A program made the translations under genes and the position numbers. A stretch of 30,310 nucleotides of DNA from a virus. The notes beneath the pieces are model-generated. The model worked only from the letters and a program-made list of their open reading frames with translations. It was not told the origin of the DNA and searched no databases. Of the stretch, positions 14,314-21,195 are shown one piece after another (position 1 is the first letter of the stretch; each line of letters starts with the position of its first letter). The stretch is from the IMG/VR virus record IMGVR_UViG_3300045967_000031, positions 1 through 30,310 of that record; one strand, given 5' to 3'.

Positions 14314-16274
14314 GGTTCATCACGCCGTCGAAGGTGTTCTCGCATCTCGACCGGATGGCGGCCTGGCAGCACGGCCAGAAGGCGGCGCCGGTGACCGTCG
14401 AGTGGGATCTCTCGAACAGGTGCGTACTTGGGTGTCAAGCGTGTTTCCCCCCGGGAACACTCGTCGAGACTGAGGCGAGTGGCCGCATTCCGATCGAAGA
14501 CGTTCGCCGCGGTGACCGAGTGTTGGCGTATGACGAGAAACTGAAATCGCTCGCATGGGCCTTAGTCATTGGGACGCACGAGAAACCATACGTCGGAGCC
14601 CTACACGAAATTGAGTCCGGAGGGCTGCGTGTCGCTGCGACAAGTGAACATCCGTTCTTCACTCGTCGAGGGTGGATCACCGCAGCCGAGTTAAAATTAG
14701 AAGACGAGATCCTCCGTGAAAGCAATGTGCGCCTGTGGGTGCGGCCAAGAAGTGAAGACGCGCGGCGCGAAGCTGTGTCGCGGCCACTTCACCGCGGAAC
14801 TCAGGCAGTTGTGGAGCGAGATCAGGCGACGCAACAACCCGATGAAGAATCCAGAGATTGCAGCGAAGAGCGCCGCAGCGAAACGCGGAAGGAAAAACCA
14901 GGCGCTGTCGGAAACACGGCGACGCATGTTCGCGGACGGCACGTTGACATCTCCCGTGATGACCGAAGACTTCAAGCGTCGCGCGTCCGATCGAATGAAG
15001 CGTCAGAATCCGATGCACGATCCAGCGACGAGGGCGAAGGTGTCAGCGACGCGCCTGGAGCTTATTCAGAACTATGCCGAACCGACAATCGCTCACTATC
15101 AGAAGCACGGATCGGCGTGCCTGGTCGTCATGCTTCCGTCGAGGTCAGCAAAGAGGACGCCGGCTCTTGCTTCAGCGATGCGGACGGAAGTCCAGAAGTT
15201 CGTCCGCTCGTCGAAGAGCGCCATCTGGTATTTCGACGCATTGAGTCAATCCGTTCACGTTCTGCCCTCTCTCTCGTCTATAACCTCGAAACCAGCCTAG
15301 GGACATACGTCGCTGAAGGCGTCGTCGTCCACAACTGTCACTTCGCCCATACCCATACGCGCGGGCCCTGGGTCATGCGCGATCGCCGTCTCCCGATGGC
15401 GTTCGAGGACGTCGGCGACTACGCGGATACGACGCTCGTCCGTCGCGCGCTCGAGCAGATGGCCGCGGCCGGCGTCAGGGGCGTCGTGTGGACCGGCGGC
15501 GGCGAGCCGACCACACATAGCCAGTGGCCGGAGATCGTGCAATACGCGGCGAGTCTGGGACTCGAGCAAGGCATGTACACGCTCGGCGGTCTCTTGCGTC
15601 CGGAGTCGGCGCGCACACTCGCCGAGGCGGCGACCTGGGTCGTCGTGTCACTCGACTGTGCCGATCCGGTCACCTATCACCACGAGAAAGGCGTCCCGAC
15701 GGATCGCTTCTGGCGAGCGGTCGACGGGATCCGGTGGCTCGCCGAGCCGAAGCTGACGACGGTCGGCGTGTCGTTCCTGCTGCACGCGGGCAACTGGCGC
15801 AAGGCCGAGACGATGGTCTATCTGGCGCGGCAGCTTGGCGCGACGTATACGACGCTCCGGCCGACGATCGAGACCTCCCCCGACGCGCCGGCGACGTGCA
15901 CCGGCGACCGGTCATGGATCGCCGAGGCCTTCGAGACGCTCGTCGCGATCTCCAAAGAACCAGACGTCGAGTGCGACGTCGAGCGGTTCATGGAATATCT
16001 GGACTGGAACGGCCGGACGTATTCGACCTGCTACGGGGTGCGATTCAACGCGACGATCACACCGGACGGGCGCGTGTGGCTCTGTCCGCAACGTCGAGGC
16101 ATTCCGGATTCGTTGCTCGGCGATCTCCGGACGGAGTCGTTCGCCGACATCTGGGCGCGGCATCCCGGGCAGCGGACCGACCTGTCGGACTGTCGCGTGA
16201 TGTGTCGACTGCACCTGATGAATCAGCAGTTGTCGCAGGTCTACGCGCCGCGCGCACACGAGGCCTTCGTATGA
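14310..16274 (+). CDS. Radical SAM enzyme with SPASM/twitch-like C-terminus, interrupted by an intein
   Basis: The precursor has 654 residues and the spliced protein would have 356. The cluster motif CVLGCQAC is split: C38 and C42 are in the N-extein, and the third Cys is residue +1 after the intein (codon 15336-15338). Splicing yields CX3CX2C for the SAM-binding [4Fe-4S] cluster. Downstream, GVVWTGGGEPTTH is the radical SAM 'GGEP' motif. The C-terminus has a CX12GX4C (codons from 16029) and a late CRVMC, with GDLRTESFADIW, typical of SPASM or twitch domains that hold an auxiliary cluster. The substrate is unknown; neighbours are glycosyltransferases and a methyltransferase. GTG 14310 overlaps the previous stop (GTGA). 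Frame extension upstream of this is a shadow. Confidence 0.85.
   Translation: MRFITPSKVFSHLDRMAAWQHGQKAAPVTVEWDLSNRCVLGCQACFPPGTLVETEASGRIPIEDVRRGDRVLAYDEKLKSLAWALVIGTHEKPYVGALHEIESGGLRVAATSEHPFFTRRGWITAAELKLEDEILRESNVRLWVRPRSEDARREAVSRPLHRGTQAVVERDQATQQPDEESRDCSEERRSETRKEKPGAVGNTATHVRGRHVDISRDDRRLQASRVRSNEASESDARSSDEGEGVSDAPGAYSELCRTDNRSLSEARIGVPGRHASVEVSKEDAGSCFSDADGSPEVRPLVEERHLVFRRIESIRSRSALSLVYNLETSLGTYVAEGVVVHNCHFAHTHTRGPWVMRDRRLPMAFEDVGDYADTTLVRRALEQMAAAGVRGVVWTGGGEPTTHSQWPEIVQYAASLGLEQGMYTLGGLLRPESARTLAEAATWVVVSLDCADPVTYHHEKGVPTDRFWRAVDGIRWLAEPKLTTVGVSFLLHAGNWRKAETMVYLARQLGATYTTLRPTIETSPDAPATCTGDRSWIAEAFETLVAISKEPDVECDVERFMEYLDWNGRTYSTCYGVRFNATITPDGRVWLCPQRRGIPDSLLGDLRTESFADIWARHPGQRTDLSDCRVMCRLHLMNQQLSQVYAPRAHEAFV
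14442..15335 (+). other. Intein (298 aa) in the radical SAM gene
   Basis: The intein starts with Cys in CFPPGTLVETEASGRIPIED and GDRVLAYDE (block A), and has ATSEHPFFTRRGW (block B, TxxH). It ends with VYNLETSLGTYVAEGVVVHN followed by Cys (blocks F and G), so the terminal His-Asn and the +1 Cys needed for splicing are all present. The N-terminal splicing part spans about 91 residues and the C-terminal part about 45. Between them lie about 160 Arg/Ser/Glu-rich residues with no recognisable domain in this frame. That middle is exactly where a second frame encodes a NUMOD3-type protein. G+C is lower than in the flanking exteins. Confidence 0.88.
14716..15300 (+). CDS. Out-of-frame NUMOD3 homing-endonuclease-like ORF nested in the intein, 194 aa
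   Basis: This frame is +1 relative to the intein. The N-terminus CACGCGQEV then CRGHF looks like the small Cys/His knuckle that opens many phage homing endonucleases. Two NUMOD3 motifs follow: NNPMKNPEIAAKSAAAKRGR (about 41-60) and QNPMHDPATRAKVSATR (about 96-112), the modular DNA-binding helices of HNH and GIY-YIG homing enzymes. I see no HNH or GIY-YIG catalytic core; the last 60-70 residues lack motifs and overlap the intein C-terminal blocks in the other frame. It may be a remnant, an accessory DNA-binding protein, or a divergent nuclease. GTG 14716 is the first start; ATG 14725 is an alternative. Confidence 0.7.
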   Translation: MKAMCACGCGQEVKTRGAKLCRGHFTAELRQLWSEIRRRNNPMKNPEIAAKSAAAKRGRKNQALSETRRRMFADGTLTSPVMTEDFKRRASDRMKRQNPMHDPATRAKVSATRLELIQNYAEPTIAHYQKHGSACLVVMLPSRSAKRTPALASAMRTEVQKFVRSSKSAIWYFDALSQSVHVLPSLSSITSKPA

Positions 16275-16951
16275 GGGCGATCATCGTGTCGGTCAACTAT
16301 GCCGACTTCCTGGCGGTGACGCTGCCGGCGTGGAAGGCGATCCTGCCTCCGGGGACGCTGTCGGTCGCCACGGCGCCTGGCGATCCCTCGATCGAGCTCG
16401 CGGTCGCGCACGGGGTGACGCCCATCGTCACCGACGCGTGGACGCGGCTCGACGAGACGTGTCACGTCGGCGGGACTCCGACCTTCAACGCGGCGTACGG
16501 GATGGATGTCTGTCTCGGGTTGGTGGATGAACTGATCGACCCGCCCGAATACGGGGAAGTCGTCGTGAACATCAATGTCGACTGCTACCCGGTCGGCGCG
16601 TGGCCGCAGGACAAGCACATTCTCCCGACGATCCTGTACGGGGCGTGGCGGTATCACTGCCTGACGGCGAAGGACTTCACCACATTCCAGGCGGACGGCT
16701 CGCTCGATCGGTTTCCGCGGATGAAGAACTCGGGCGGGCGGCCGGTCGGCTACTTCAACGCCTGGCGCTGGGTGAAAGGTCGCCGGTTCGGCTCCTATCC
16801 GACCGCCGGCAAGTACGACACGAACTTCATCGAGCTCTACTACCGCAAGCGGTGGGACTACTTCGAGGGGCTGTCGCTGCTGCATCTCGGTCCGCAGGCT
16901 GGATGGGAGAACTGGCGCGGCCGCTCGGTGCCAGCGTGGGGGGCCGCGTGA
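16271..16951 (+). CDS. Phage glycosyltransferase-like protein, 226 aa
   Basis: The protein starts MRAIIVSVNYADFLAVTLPAW, the opening strand and helix of a GT-A-type nucleotide-sugar fold, and later has EVVVNINVDCYP, an acidic 'D-C' at the expected DxD position. A conserved-looking C-terminus YDTNFIELYYRKRWDYFEGLSLLHLGP is like other small phage-encoded transferases, where it is followed by 'H-G'. The donor and acceptor are unknown. ATG 16271 overlaps the radical SAM stop (ATGA), and its own stop overlaps the next gene (GTGA). Upstream open frame before 16271 overlaps the radical SAM gene and has no homology, so it is rejected as start. Confidence 0.6.
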   Translation: MRAIIVSVNYADFLAVTLPAWKAILPPGTLSVATAPGDPSIELAVAHGVTPIVTDAWTRLDETCHVGGTPTFNAAYGMDVCLGLVDELIDPPEYGEVVVNINVDCYPVGAWPQDKHILPTILYGAWRYHCLTAKDFTTFQADGSLDRFPRMKNSGGRPVGYFNAWRWVKGRRFGSYPTAGKYDTNFIELYYRKRWDYFEGLSLLHLGPQAGWENWRGRSVPAWGAA

Positions 16952-17670
16952 AGGCGTCAGCGTATCCACACGTCCTCGGCGAGCTCGAGACGCTGCAGGC
17001 GATCTGTGCGGGTCAGTCGATTGCGCGCTACGGCGACGGCGAGTTCGCGATGGCGGCCGGCTATGCGATGAAGACGCAGACGCACGATCCGGCGCTGAGT
17101 ACGCGTCTGCGGCAGATCCTCTTCGACTCTGGCGACTGCCTCGTCGGCGTGCCGAACATTCACCCGAGCATCGAGACGCCGAAGCGGACCGGATGGAACA
17201 AGCATCTCGAGCGCGGCTGCCGACTCCTGCGGCCGGGGCGTGCGTACGTGAGCTCGTTCATCACGCGGCCGGACTCGGCGCCGTGGATCAACACGCCGGA
17301 CTATTGGGCGCTGCTCGAGACGCTCTGGGTCGGGCGGGACATCGTCCTCGTCCGCGGCAGTGAGAAGTCGCTCCGGCCGACGGACCTCGTCGGCGCGACA
17401 CGTATCCGAGAGGTGATCGGGCCTGAACAGCACGCGTGGACGGAGTACCCGCGGCTGATGGACGAGATCGGCGTCCCGACGGCGCGCGTCCTGATCTGCC
17501 TCGGCGCGACGGCGACCGTGATCGCGCATGATCTCTGCGCACAGGGCGTGCACGCGGTCGATCTCGGGCACATCGGCGGGTTCCTGCGCAAGCATCGTCG
17601 AGGCGAGCCGATGTGGCTCCCGAAGGACATTCGGCAGCCGGACGGCTTTACGAAGGTGGCGACGGCATGA
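16948..17670 (+). CDS. GT-D-fold glycosyltransferase (DUF1792-like), 240 aa
   Basis: The N-terminal SIARYGDGEFAMAAG (about 24-38) matches the 'S--RyGDGE' motif of GT-D glycosyltransferases, where the Asp-x-Glu pair binds the nucleotide sugar. Later segments include VGVPNIHPSIE, YVSSFITRPDSA and RVLICLGATATVIAHDL (about 192-208), the last a Rossmann-like strand and helix, followed by DLGHIGGF, also common in this family. GT-D enzymes are known for extending glycans on bacterial adhesins. Here it sits in a phage cassette with other transferases, so the acceptor may be a virion protein. GTG 16948 is chosen from the 4-base overlap with the previous gene. Confidence 0.7.
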   Translation: MKASAYPHVLGELETLQAICAGQSIARYGDGEFAMAAGYAMKTQTHDPALSTRLRQILFDSGDCLVGVPNIHPSIETPKRTGWNKHLERGCRLLRPGRAYVSSFITRPDSAPWINTPDYWALLETLWVGRDIVLVRGSEKSLRPTDLVGATRIREVIGPEQHAWTEYPRLMDEIGVPTARVLICLGATATVIAHDLCAQGVHAVDLGHIGGFLRKHRRGEPMWLPKDIRQPDGFTKVATA

Positions 17671-18215
17671 CGGCCGAGGCCTTCGCCGTGCGCGCACACG
17701 CGATTCCCTACATCCGGAAGGGCGTCTGGTATTCGGAGCTCTATCTCTTCCTCTCCTGCTGCATCGATCACGGCGTGACGCTGATCGTCGAGTCGGGCGT
17801 CAAGTTCGGGATGTCGACGCGACTGCTCGCCGCGACGTTCGAAGGGCCCGTGATCTCGATCGACCGGGACTTCGAGATCGACGCGCCGCCGGGCGTGCAC
17901 TTCATCGCCGGCGACGTGCAAGAGATCCTGCCGCGAGTGCTCGCCGAAGCCCGGCGTCAGACGATCGGGTTGCTGATCGACGGACCGAAGGACGCGATCG
18001 CGATCGCGCTGAAGGACGCGGCCTTCATGTATCCGCACGTCGCCGTCGTCGGCGTGCACGATCTCGACGCCTCGTGTGGCGCGGACTTTCATAGCCACGC
18101 CGAAGGGTTCCGGGCGACCTATGGGCGGGCGCTCGACCGCCCGGTGATCGAGCCGTACGCGAGCAAGTATCCGGATGGGCCAGGCCTCGGCGTCTGGGTG
18201 CGGAGGGCGGCATGA
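17667..18215 (+). CDS. SAM-dependent methyltransferase-like protein, 182 aa
   Basis: The sequence LIVESGVKFGMSTRLLAATF (about 39-58) reads as class I motif I ('vE-G---G-ST--la'), followed by VISIDRDF (acidic end of strand 2) and LLIDGPKDAIA (about 109-119), the strand-4 motif seen in Methyltransf_24-type enzymes. A His near the end of strand 5 (VVGVHDLDAS) is also typical. It is short for the family, with no extra domains. It may methylate a sugar or protein in the same pathway as the neighbouring transferases. ATG 17667 overlaps the previous stop (ATGA), and its stop overlaps the next start (ATGA). Confidence 0.65.
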   Translation: MTAEAFAVRAHAIPYIRKGVWYSELYLFLSCCIDHGVTLIVESGVKFGMSTRLLAATFEGPVISIDRDFEIDAPPGVHFIAGDVQEILPRVLAEARRQTIGLLIDGPKDAIAIALKDAAFMYPHVAVVGVHDLDASCGADFHSHAEGFRATYGRALDRPVIEPYASKYPDGPGLGVWVRRAA

Positions 18216-18955
18216 GGGAGCTCACGCTGATCCTCCCCTACTACCGCAATGCCGGGATGTTGCTCGAGCACTTTCGGACCTGGCGCGCGTATCCGTGCGA
18301 TCTCAAATCGCGGTTCCACGCGATCGTCGTCGACGACGGATCGCCGGAGCACGTCGCGAAGAAGTGCATCGAGCCGACCGGGATCGCCTCGTTCCGCCTG
18401 TATCGGATCGAGGTCGACGTCCGGTGGAACTGGCTCGCCTGTCGGAACCTCGGGGTCGACCAGGCGCGCACGTCATGGGTCCTGCTGACCGACATTGATC
18501 ACCTGCTGCCGGAAGGGACGCTGCGACGGCTGCTCTACGGCGAGCTCGACCCGGCGACGGTCTATCGGTTCTCGCGCGTCGACGCGCCATACGCGACGCC
18601 GTACAAACCACATCCGAATTCGTGGCTGCTGACACGCGGCATGTTCGACGCGATCGGCGGCTATGACGAGCGGTTCTCGGGCTACTACGGGACCGACGGC
18701 GAATTCCGCGATCGCGTGCAGGCGACGGCGCGCGTCGAGATGCTGCCGGAGCCGCTGATCCGTGTGCCGCGCGACGTCATCGCGGACGCATCGACGACGA
18801 CCTACGGCCGGAAGGAAAAAGGCGACAAGGTCAACGTTGCGAAGATCCGCGCCGAGCGCGGGGCGCTGAAGGAGTGGCGGCCGCTCCGCCTGACGTTCCC
18901 GTGGTCGCATCAAGTGACGGTCCTCCCGCCGGTCGAGGTGCCGCAGGCGTGTTGA
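18212..18955 (+). CDS. Family 2 glycosyltransferase, 247 aa
   Basis: The protein is a GT-A-fold transferase. The N-terminus ELTLILPYYRNAGMLLEHF is the first strand-helix of GT2. AIVVDDGSPEHV (about 38-49) is the nucleotide-binding DDGS motif, NLGVDQARTSWVLLTDIDHLLP (about 75-97) gives the metal-binding DxD, and GGYDERFSGYYGTDGEFRDRV (about 149-169) is the acceptor/catalytic ED-like region. The Lys/Arg-rich C-terminus is variable in the family. It probably transfers a sugar onto a virion or surface acceptor. It overlaps its neighbours by 4 and 7 bases. Confidence 0.85.
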   Translation: MRELTLILPYYRNAGMLLEHFRTWRAYPCDLKSRFHAIVVDDGSPEHVAKKCIEPTGIASFRLYRIEVDVRWNWLACRNLGVDQARTSWVLLTDIDHLLPEGTLRRLLYGELDPATVYRFSRVDAPYATPYKPHPNSWLLTRGMFDAIGGYDERFSGYYGTDGEFRDRVQATARVEMLPEPLIRVPRDVIADASTTTYGRKEKGDKVNVAKIRAERGALKEWRPLRLTFPWSHQVTVLPPVEVPQAC

Positions 18956-19689
18956 CGGTCGTCTGCTGGAAATGGGCGCCGCGGCCTGGCTACCGATCGA
19001 CGTTCGGGCCGGAGACGGTGAACGTCCTGCGCGCGATGGTGCGTCGCCACTATCCGCACCCGCACCGGTTCGTGTGTGTCACGGACGACGCCGTCGGCAT
19101 CGATCCCGACATCGAGATCCTGCCAGCGTGGAACGACTTCGCGACGGTGCCCAGTCCGCACGGCGGGAAGAACCCGAGCTGTTACCGGCGCCTCCGTCTA
19201 TTTCATCCGGACGCGGCGCAGTGGTTCGGCGATCGGGTCGTGTCGCTCGACCTCGACCTCGTGATCTGCCGAGACCTGTCCACGCTCTGGAATCGGACGG
19301 AAGACGTCGTCTTCTGGGGCGACACGAATCCGCAGCCGGGCAGCCACTACAACGGCTCGATGATGCTGCTCACGACCGGCAGCCGTCCGCAGGTGTGGAC
19401 CGACTTCGATCCGGCGTCGTCTCCGCGGCGGTCGCTCCTGGCGAAGTGTTGGGGATCGGATCAGGGCTGGATCTCCTATCGCCTCGGGAGGGGCGAGGCG
19501 AAGTGGACGCGCGAAGACGGCGTCTATAGCTTCCGCAACTGGATCCAGAAACGGCGGAACGTGCTGCCGTCGAATGCGCGCGTCGTTGTGTTTCACGGCG
19601 CGATCGATCCGTGGTCGTCGCAGGCGCAGGCGCTGCCGTGGGTGCGGGCACATTGGAGGCGGGATGCCTACCTGGAACACGCCGTATAA
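18949..19689 (+). CDS. Glycosyltransferase, DLD-type (GT8-like), 246 aa
   Basis: The start TVVCWKWAPRPGYRSTF is followed by RFVCVTDD (about 42-50), DRVVSLDLDLVICRDLSTLW (about 95-114) with the DxD that binds metal and nucleotide sugar, then HYNGSMMLLTTG (about 130-141) and CWGSDQGWISY (about 166-176). This order matches the GT8-like group of phage and bacterial transferases that use DLD, NGSMM and a D-Q pair. GTG 18949 overlaps the previous stop by 7 bases; TTG 18952 is an alternative. The C-terminal 26 bases overlap the head-closure gene, an unusually long overlap for this window. Confidence 0.7.
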   Translation: MLTVVCWKWAPRPGYRSTFGPETVNVLRAMVRRHYPHPHRFVCVTDDAVGIDPDIEILPAWNDFATVPSPHGGKNPSCYRRLRLFHPDAAQWFGDRVVSLDLDLVICRDLSTLWNRTEDVVFWGDTNPQPGSHYNGSMMLLTTGSRPQVWTDFDPASSPRRSLLAKCWGSDQGWISYRLGRGEAKWTREDGVYSFRNWIQKRRNVLPSNARVVVFHGAIDPWSSQAQALPWVRAHWRRDAYLEHAV

Positions 19690-20041
19690 CCCGAAGGCGT
19701 CGGGATCCGGGCGTCGCGATCGTCCGGTGCTCGTGCAGTTTGTCACCGACGCGACGGAGGACTCCGGATTCCCGACGGAAGCCTGGGAGACGTTGATCGA
19801 CATCTACTGGTGCTCGAAGCAAGACATCAGCGGGTACATCAAAGTAGAAGCCGGGCAAGCGTCGGCGCCGTTCCAGACACGCTTCGAGGGGCACTACCGG
19901 ACGGACATGGATCCGGAGCGGATCAACATCGTGAAGGAACGGCGCTTCGTCTTCGCCGGCCGGACCTACGACATCATCGCCGCGTCGCTGATCGGCATGC
20001 ATCACGGCGTGGAATATCTGACGATCGGGAGAATGGGGTGA
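19664..20041 (+). CDS. Head-tail joining / head closure protein, 125 aa
   Basis: The protein has GSGRRDRPVLVQFVT, then ETLIDIYWCSKQDISGYIKVE, HYRTDMDPERINIVKERRFVFAGRTYDIIA and EYLTIGRMG. This is the pattern of SPP1 gp16 / phage head-tail joining proteins: short beta-barrel with 'R-r-d--I', 'y------dm-p--ri----r-y-I'. It should plug or extend the connector after packaging. ATG 19664 falls inside the end of the previous glycosyltransferase gene, so the cassette boundary is overlapped rather than clean. The stop overlaps the GTG of the next gene (GTGA). Confidence 0.75.
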   Translation: MPTWNTPYNPKASGSGRRDRPVLVQFVTDATEDSGFPTEAWETLIDIYWCSKQDISGYIKVEAGQASAPFQTRFEGHYRTDMDPERINIVKERRFVFAGRTYDIIAASLIGMHHGVEYLTIGRMG

Positions 20042-20274
20042 TCACGGTCGAGCGCTGTGACAAGCCAACGATGAAGAAGATCGCGGAGGCCCTCGAGAAG
20101 GCGGCCCTCGGGAAAACGGTCTCGTTCGTGTTCGAGGAAGGGATGCACCGGATCGAGGACCAGGGGCAGGTCTACGAGCAACCGAACGGAACGGCGACGT
20201 TCCGACTGTTCATCAATGGCGGCGCGAAGGATTCAGGGGACGAGGTCAAGGCGGATGGTCACAGTTCGGTTTGA
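20038..20274 (+). CDS. Small hypothetical protein in the connector module, 78 aa
   Basis: I do not recognise it. It reads ITVERCDKPTMKKIAEALEKAALGKTVSFVFEEGMHRIEDQ, with a helix followed by two strands, and ends in a hydrophilic tail. GTG 20038 overlaps the head-closure stop by 4 bases, and its last 20 bases overlap the gp10-like gene in another frame. Its place between head-closure and tail-completion genes suggests a minor connector or chaperone role, but this is position only. Confidence 0.5.
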   Translation: MITVERCDKPTMKKIAEALEKAALGKTVSFVFEEGMHRIEDQGQVYEQPNGTATFRLFINGGAKDSGDEVKADGHSSV

Positions 20275-20734
20275 GGGCGGCGCGGAGCTCGCCGCGGCAC
20301 TGCGGAAACTGTCGACACGCATCTCCCGCCGGATCGCGCATGAGTGTCTCGTCGAGGCCGCGGAGCCGATGCGGCGTCGGATGTCGTCGCTCGCGCCGCA
20401 CGAACCCGGGAAGCCGGACCTGCGCGACACCATCGTGATCAGCCGCGCGCGTGGCGAGGACGCCCAGGAATCGGCGGTCGCGGTTGGGCCGAGCAAGTTT
20501 GGCTTTTACGGGTCGTTCCTGGAGTTCGGCACGAAGCACATGGCGGCGCAGCCGTTCGCGCGGCCGGCGTTCGACCAGACGCACGAGCAGTCGCTGCAGA
20601 TCCTAGGGGCGGCCTGTTGGCGTGAACTCGCGGCCAGGGGCGTCTCGAGGAGCATCAGCCGGGAAGGGCCCGTCGAGGAGCTCGGCATGGAGTGGGAGTC
20701 TGAGGGCACGAAGATCCCGAGGGGCGGGCGATGA
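20255..20734 (+). CDS. HK97 gp10-family tail completion protein, 159 aa
   Basis: The sequence VRFEGGAELAAALRKLSTRISRRIAHECLVEAAEPMRRRMSSLAP matches the start of HK97 gp10 proteins ('v---G---l---l--l--------l--al---A--i---ak---P'). AVAVGPSKFGFYGSFLEFGTKHMAAQPFARPAFD follows, which is the 'vG------y--flEfGT----a-PFlrPa' motif that defines the family. The C-terminus is an acidic-basic helix. It is a neck or tail-completion component. ATG 20255 is the best start; the stop overlaps the next ATG. Confidence 0.88.
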   Translation: MVTVRFEGGAELAAALRKLSTRISRRIAHECLVEAAEPMRRRMSSLAPHEPGKPDLRDTIVISRARGEDAQESAVAVGPSKFGFYGSFLEFGTKHMAAQPFARPAFDQTHEQSLQILGAACWRELAARGVSRSISREGPVEELGMEWESEGTKIPRGGR

Positions 20735-21165
20735 GTCCGGAGGAAGCCGTGCGCGAACGGATCCTCGAGATCACGGCGGTGACGGATGTCGTCGACGATC
20801 GGGTCTATCAGTTGAAGCTGCCGGACCTCGCGCCACTGCCGGCCGTGCGTGTGCAGATGGTGAGCGGCGAGCAGTCGCTGCTCCACCTACGCGGAGGGAT
20901 CGGGATCTATCGGTCGCGGATTCAGGTCGACACCTACGCGGCCGAGGCCGACGGCGGCGATCCGTATCGGATCGCGATGTCGATCGGGGAAAGCATTCAC
21001 GGGGACGACGCGGGCGGCGGGCTCGCAGGATTCACAGGGGACATCGGCGATGTACGGGTGCTCGCCATCCGTCGGGCGGATCGTCGAACCGAGTACGACT
21101 CGGAAGAACGCAAAGAGGTTCGGTGTAGGCAGGACTTCTTCGTCGATTGGAAGCGGATCGCCTGA
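20731..21165 (+). CDS. Tail completion protein (DUF3168-like), 144 aa
   Basis: MSPEEAVRERILEITAVTDVVDDRVYQLKLPDLAPLPAVRVQMVSGE is the DUF3168 opening ('p-eal---L-----v--lvg-rIy----p----P-v-v----'), and IYRSRIQVDTYA (about 66-77) and IAMSIGESIHG continue the fold ('--r-qid-ya----a--la-av--al'). This family makes the last tail ring that contacts the connector. The order gp10-type, DUF3168-type, major tail protein is the normal one. The gene is separated from the major tail gene by 27 bases with a strong Shine-Dalgarno. Confidence 0.8.
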   Translation: MSPEEAVRERILEITAVTDVVDDRVYQLKLPDLAPLPAVRVQMVSGEQSLLHLRGGIGIYRSRIQVDTYAAEADGGDPYRIAMSIGESIHGDDAGGGLAGFTGDIGDVRVLAIRRADRRTEYDSEERKEVRCRQDFFVDWKRIA

Positions 21166-21176
21166 CGGCACACATC

Positions 21177-21195
21177 AGAGGAGCGAGCAGCAATG
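21177..21195 (+). promoter_or_regulatory. Strong ribosome binding site of the major tail gene
   Basis: AGAGGAG (21177-21183) lies 9 bases before ATG 21193. It is the best Shine-Dalgarno in the window, which fits a protein needed in many copies. Confidence 0.7.
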
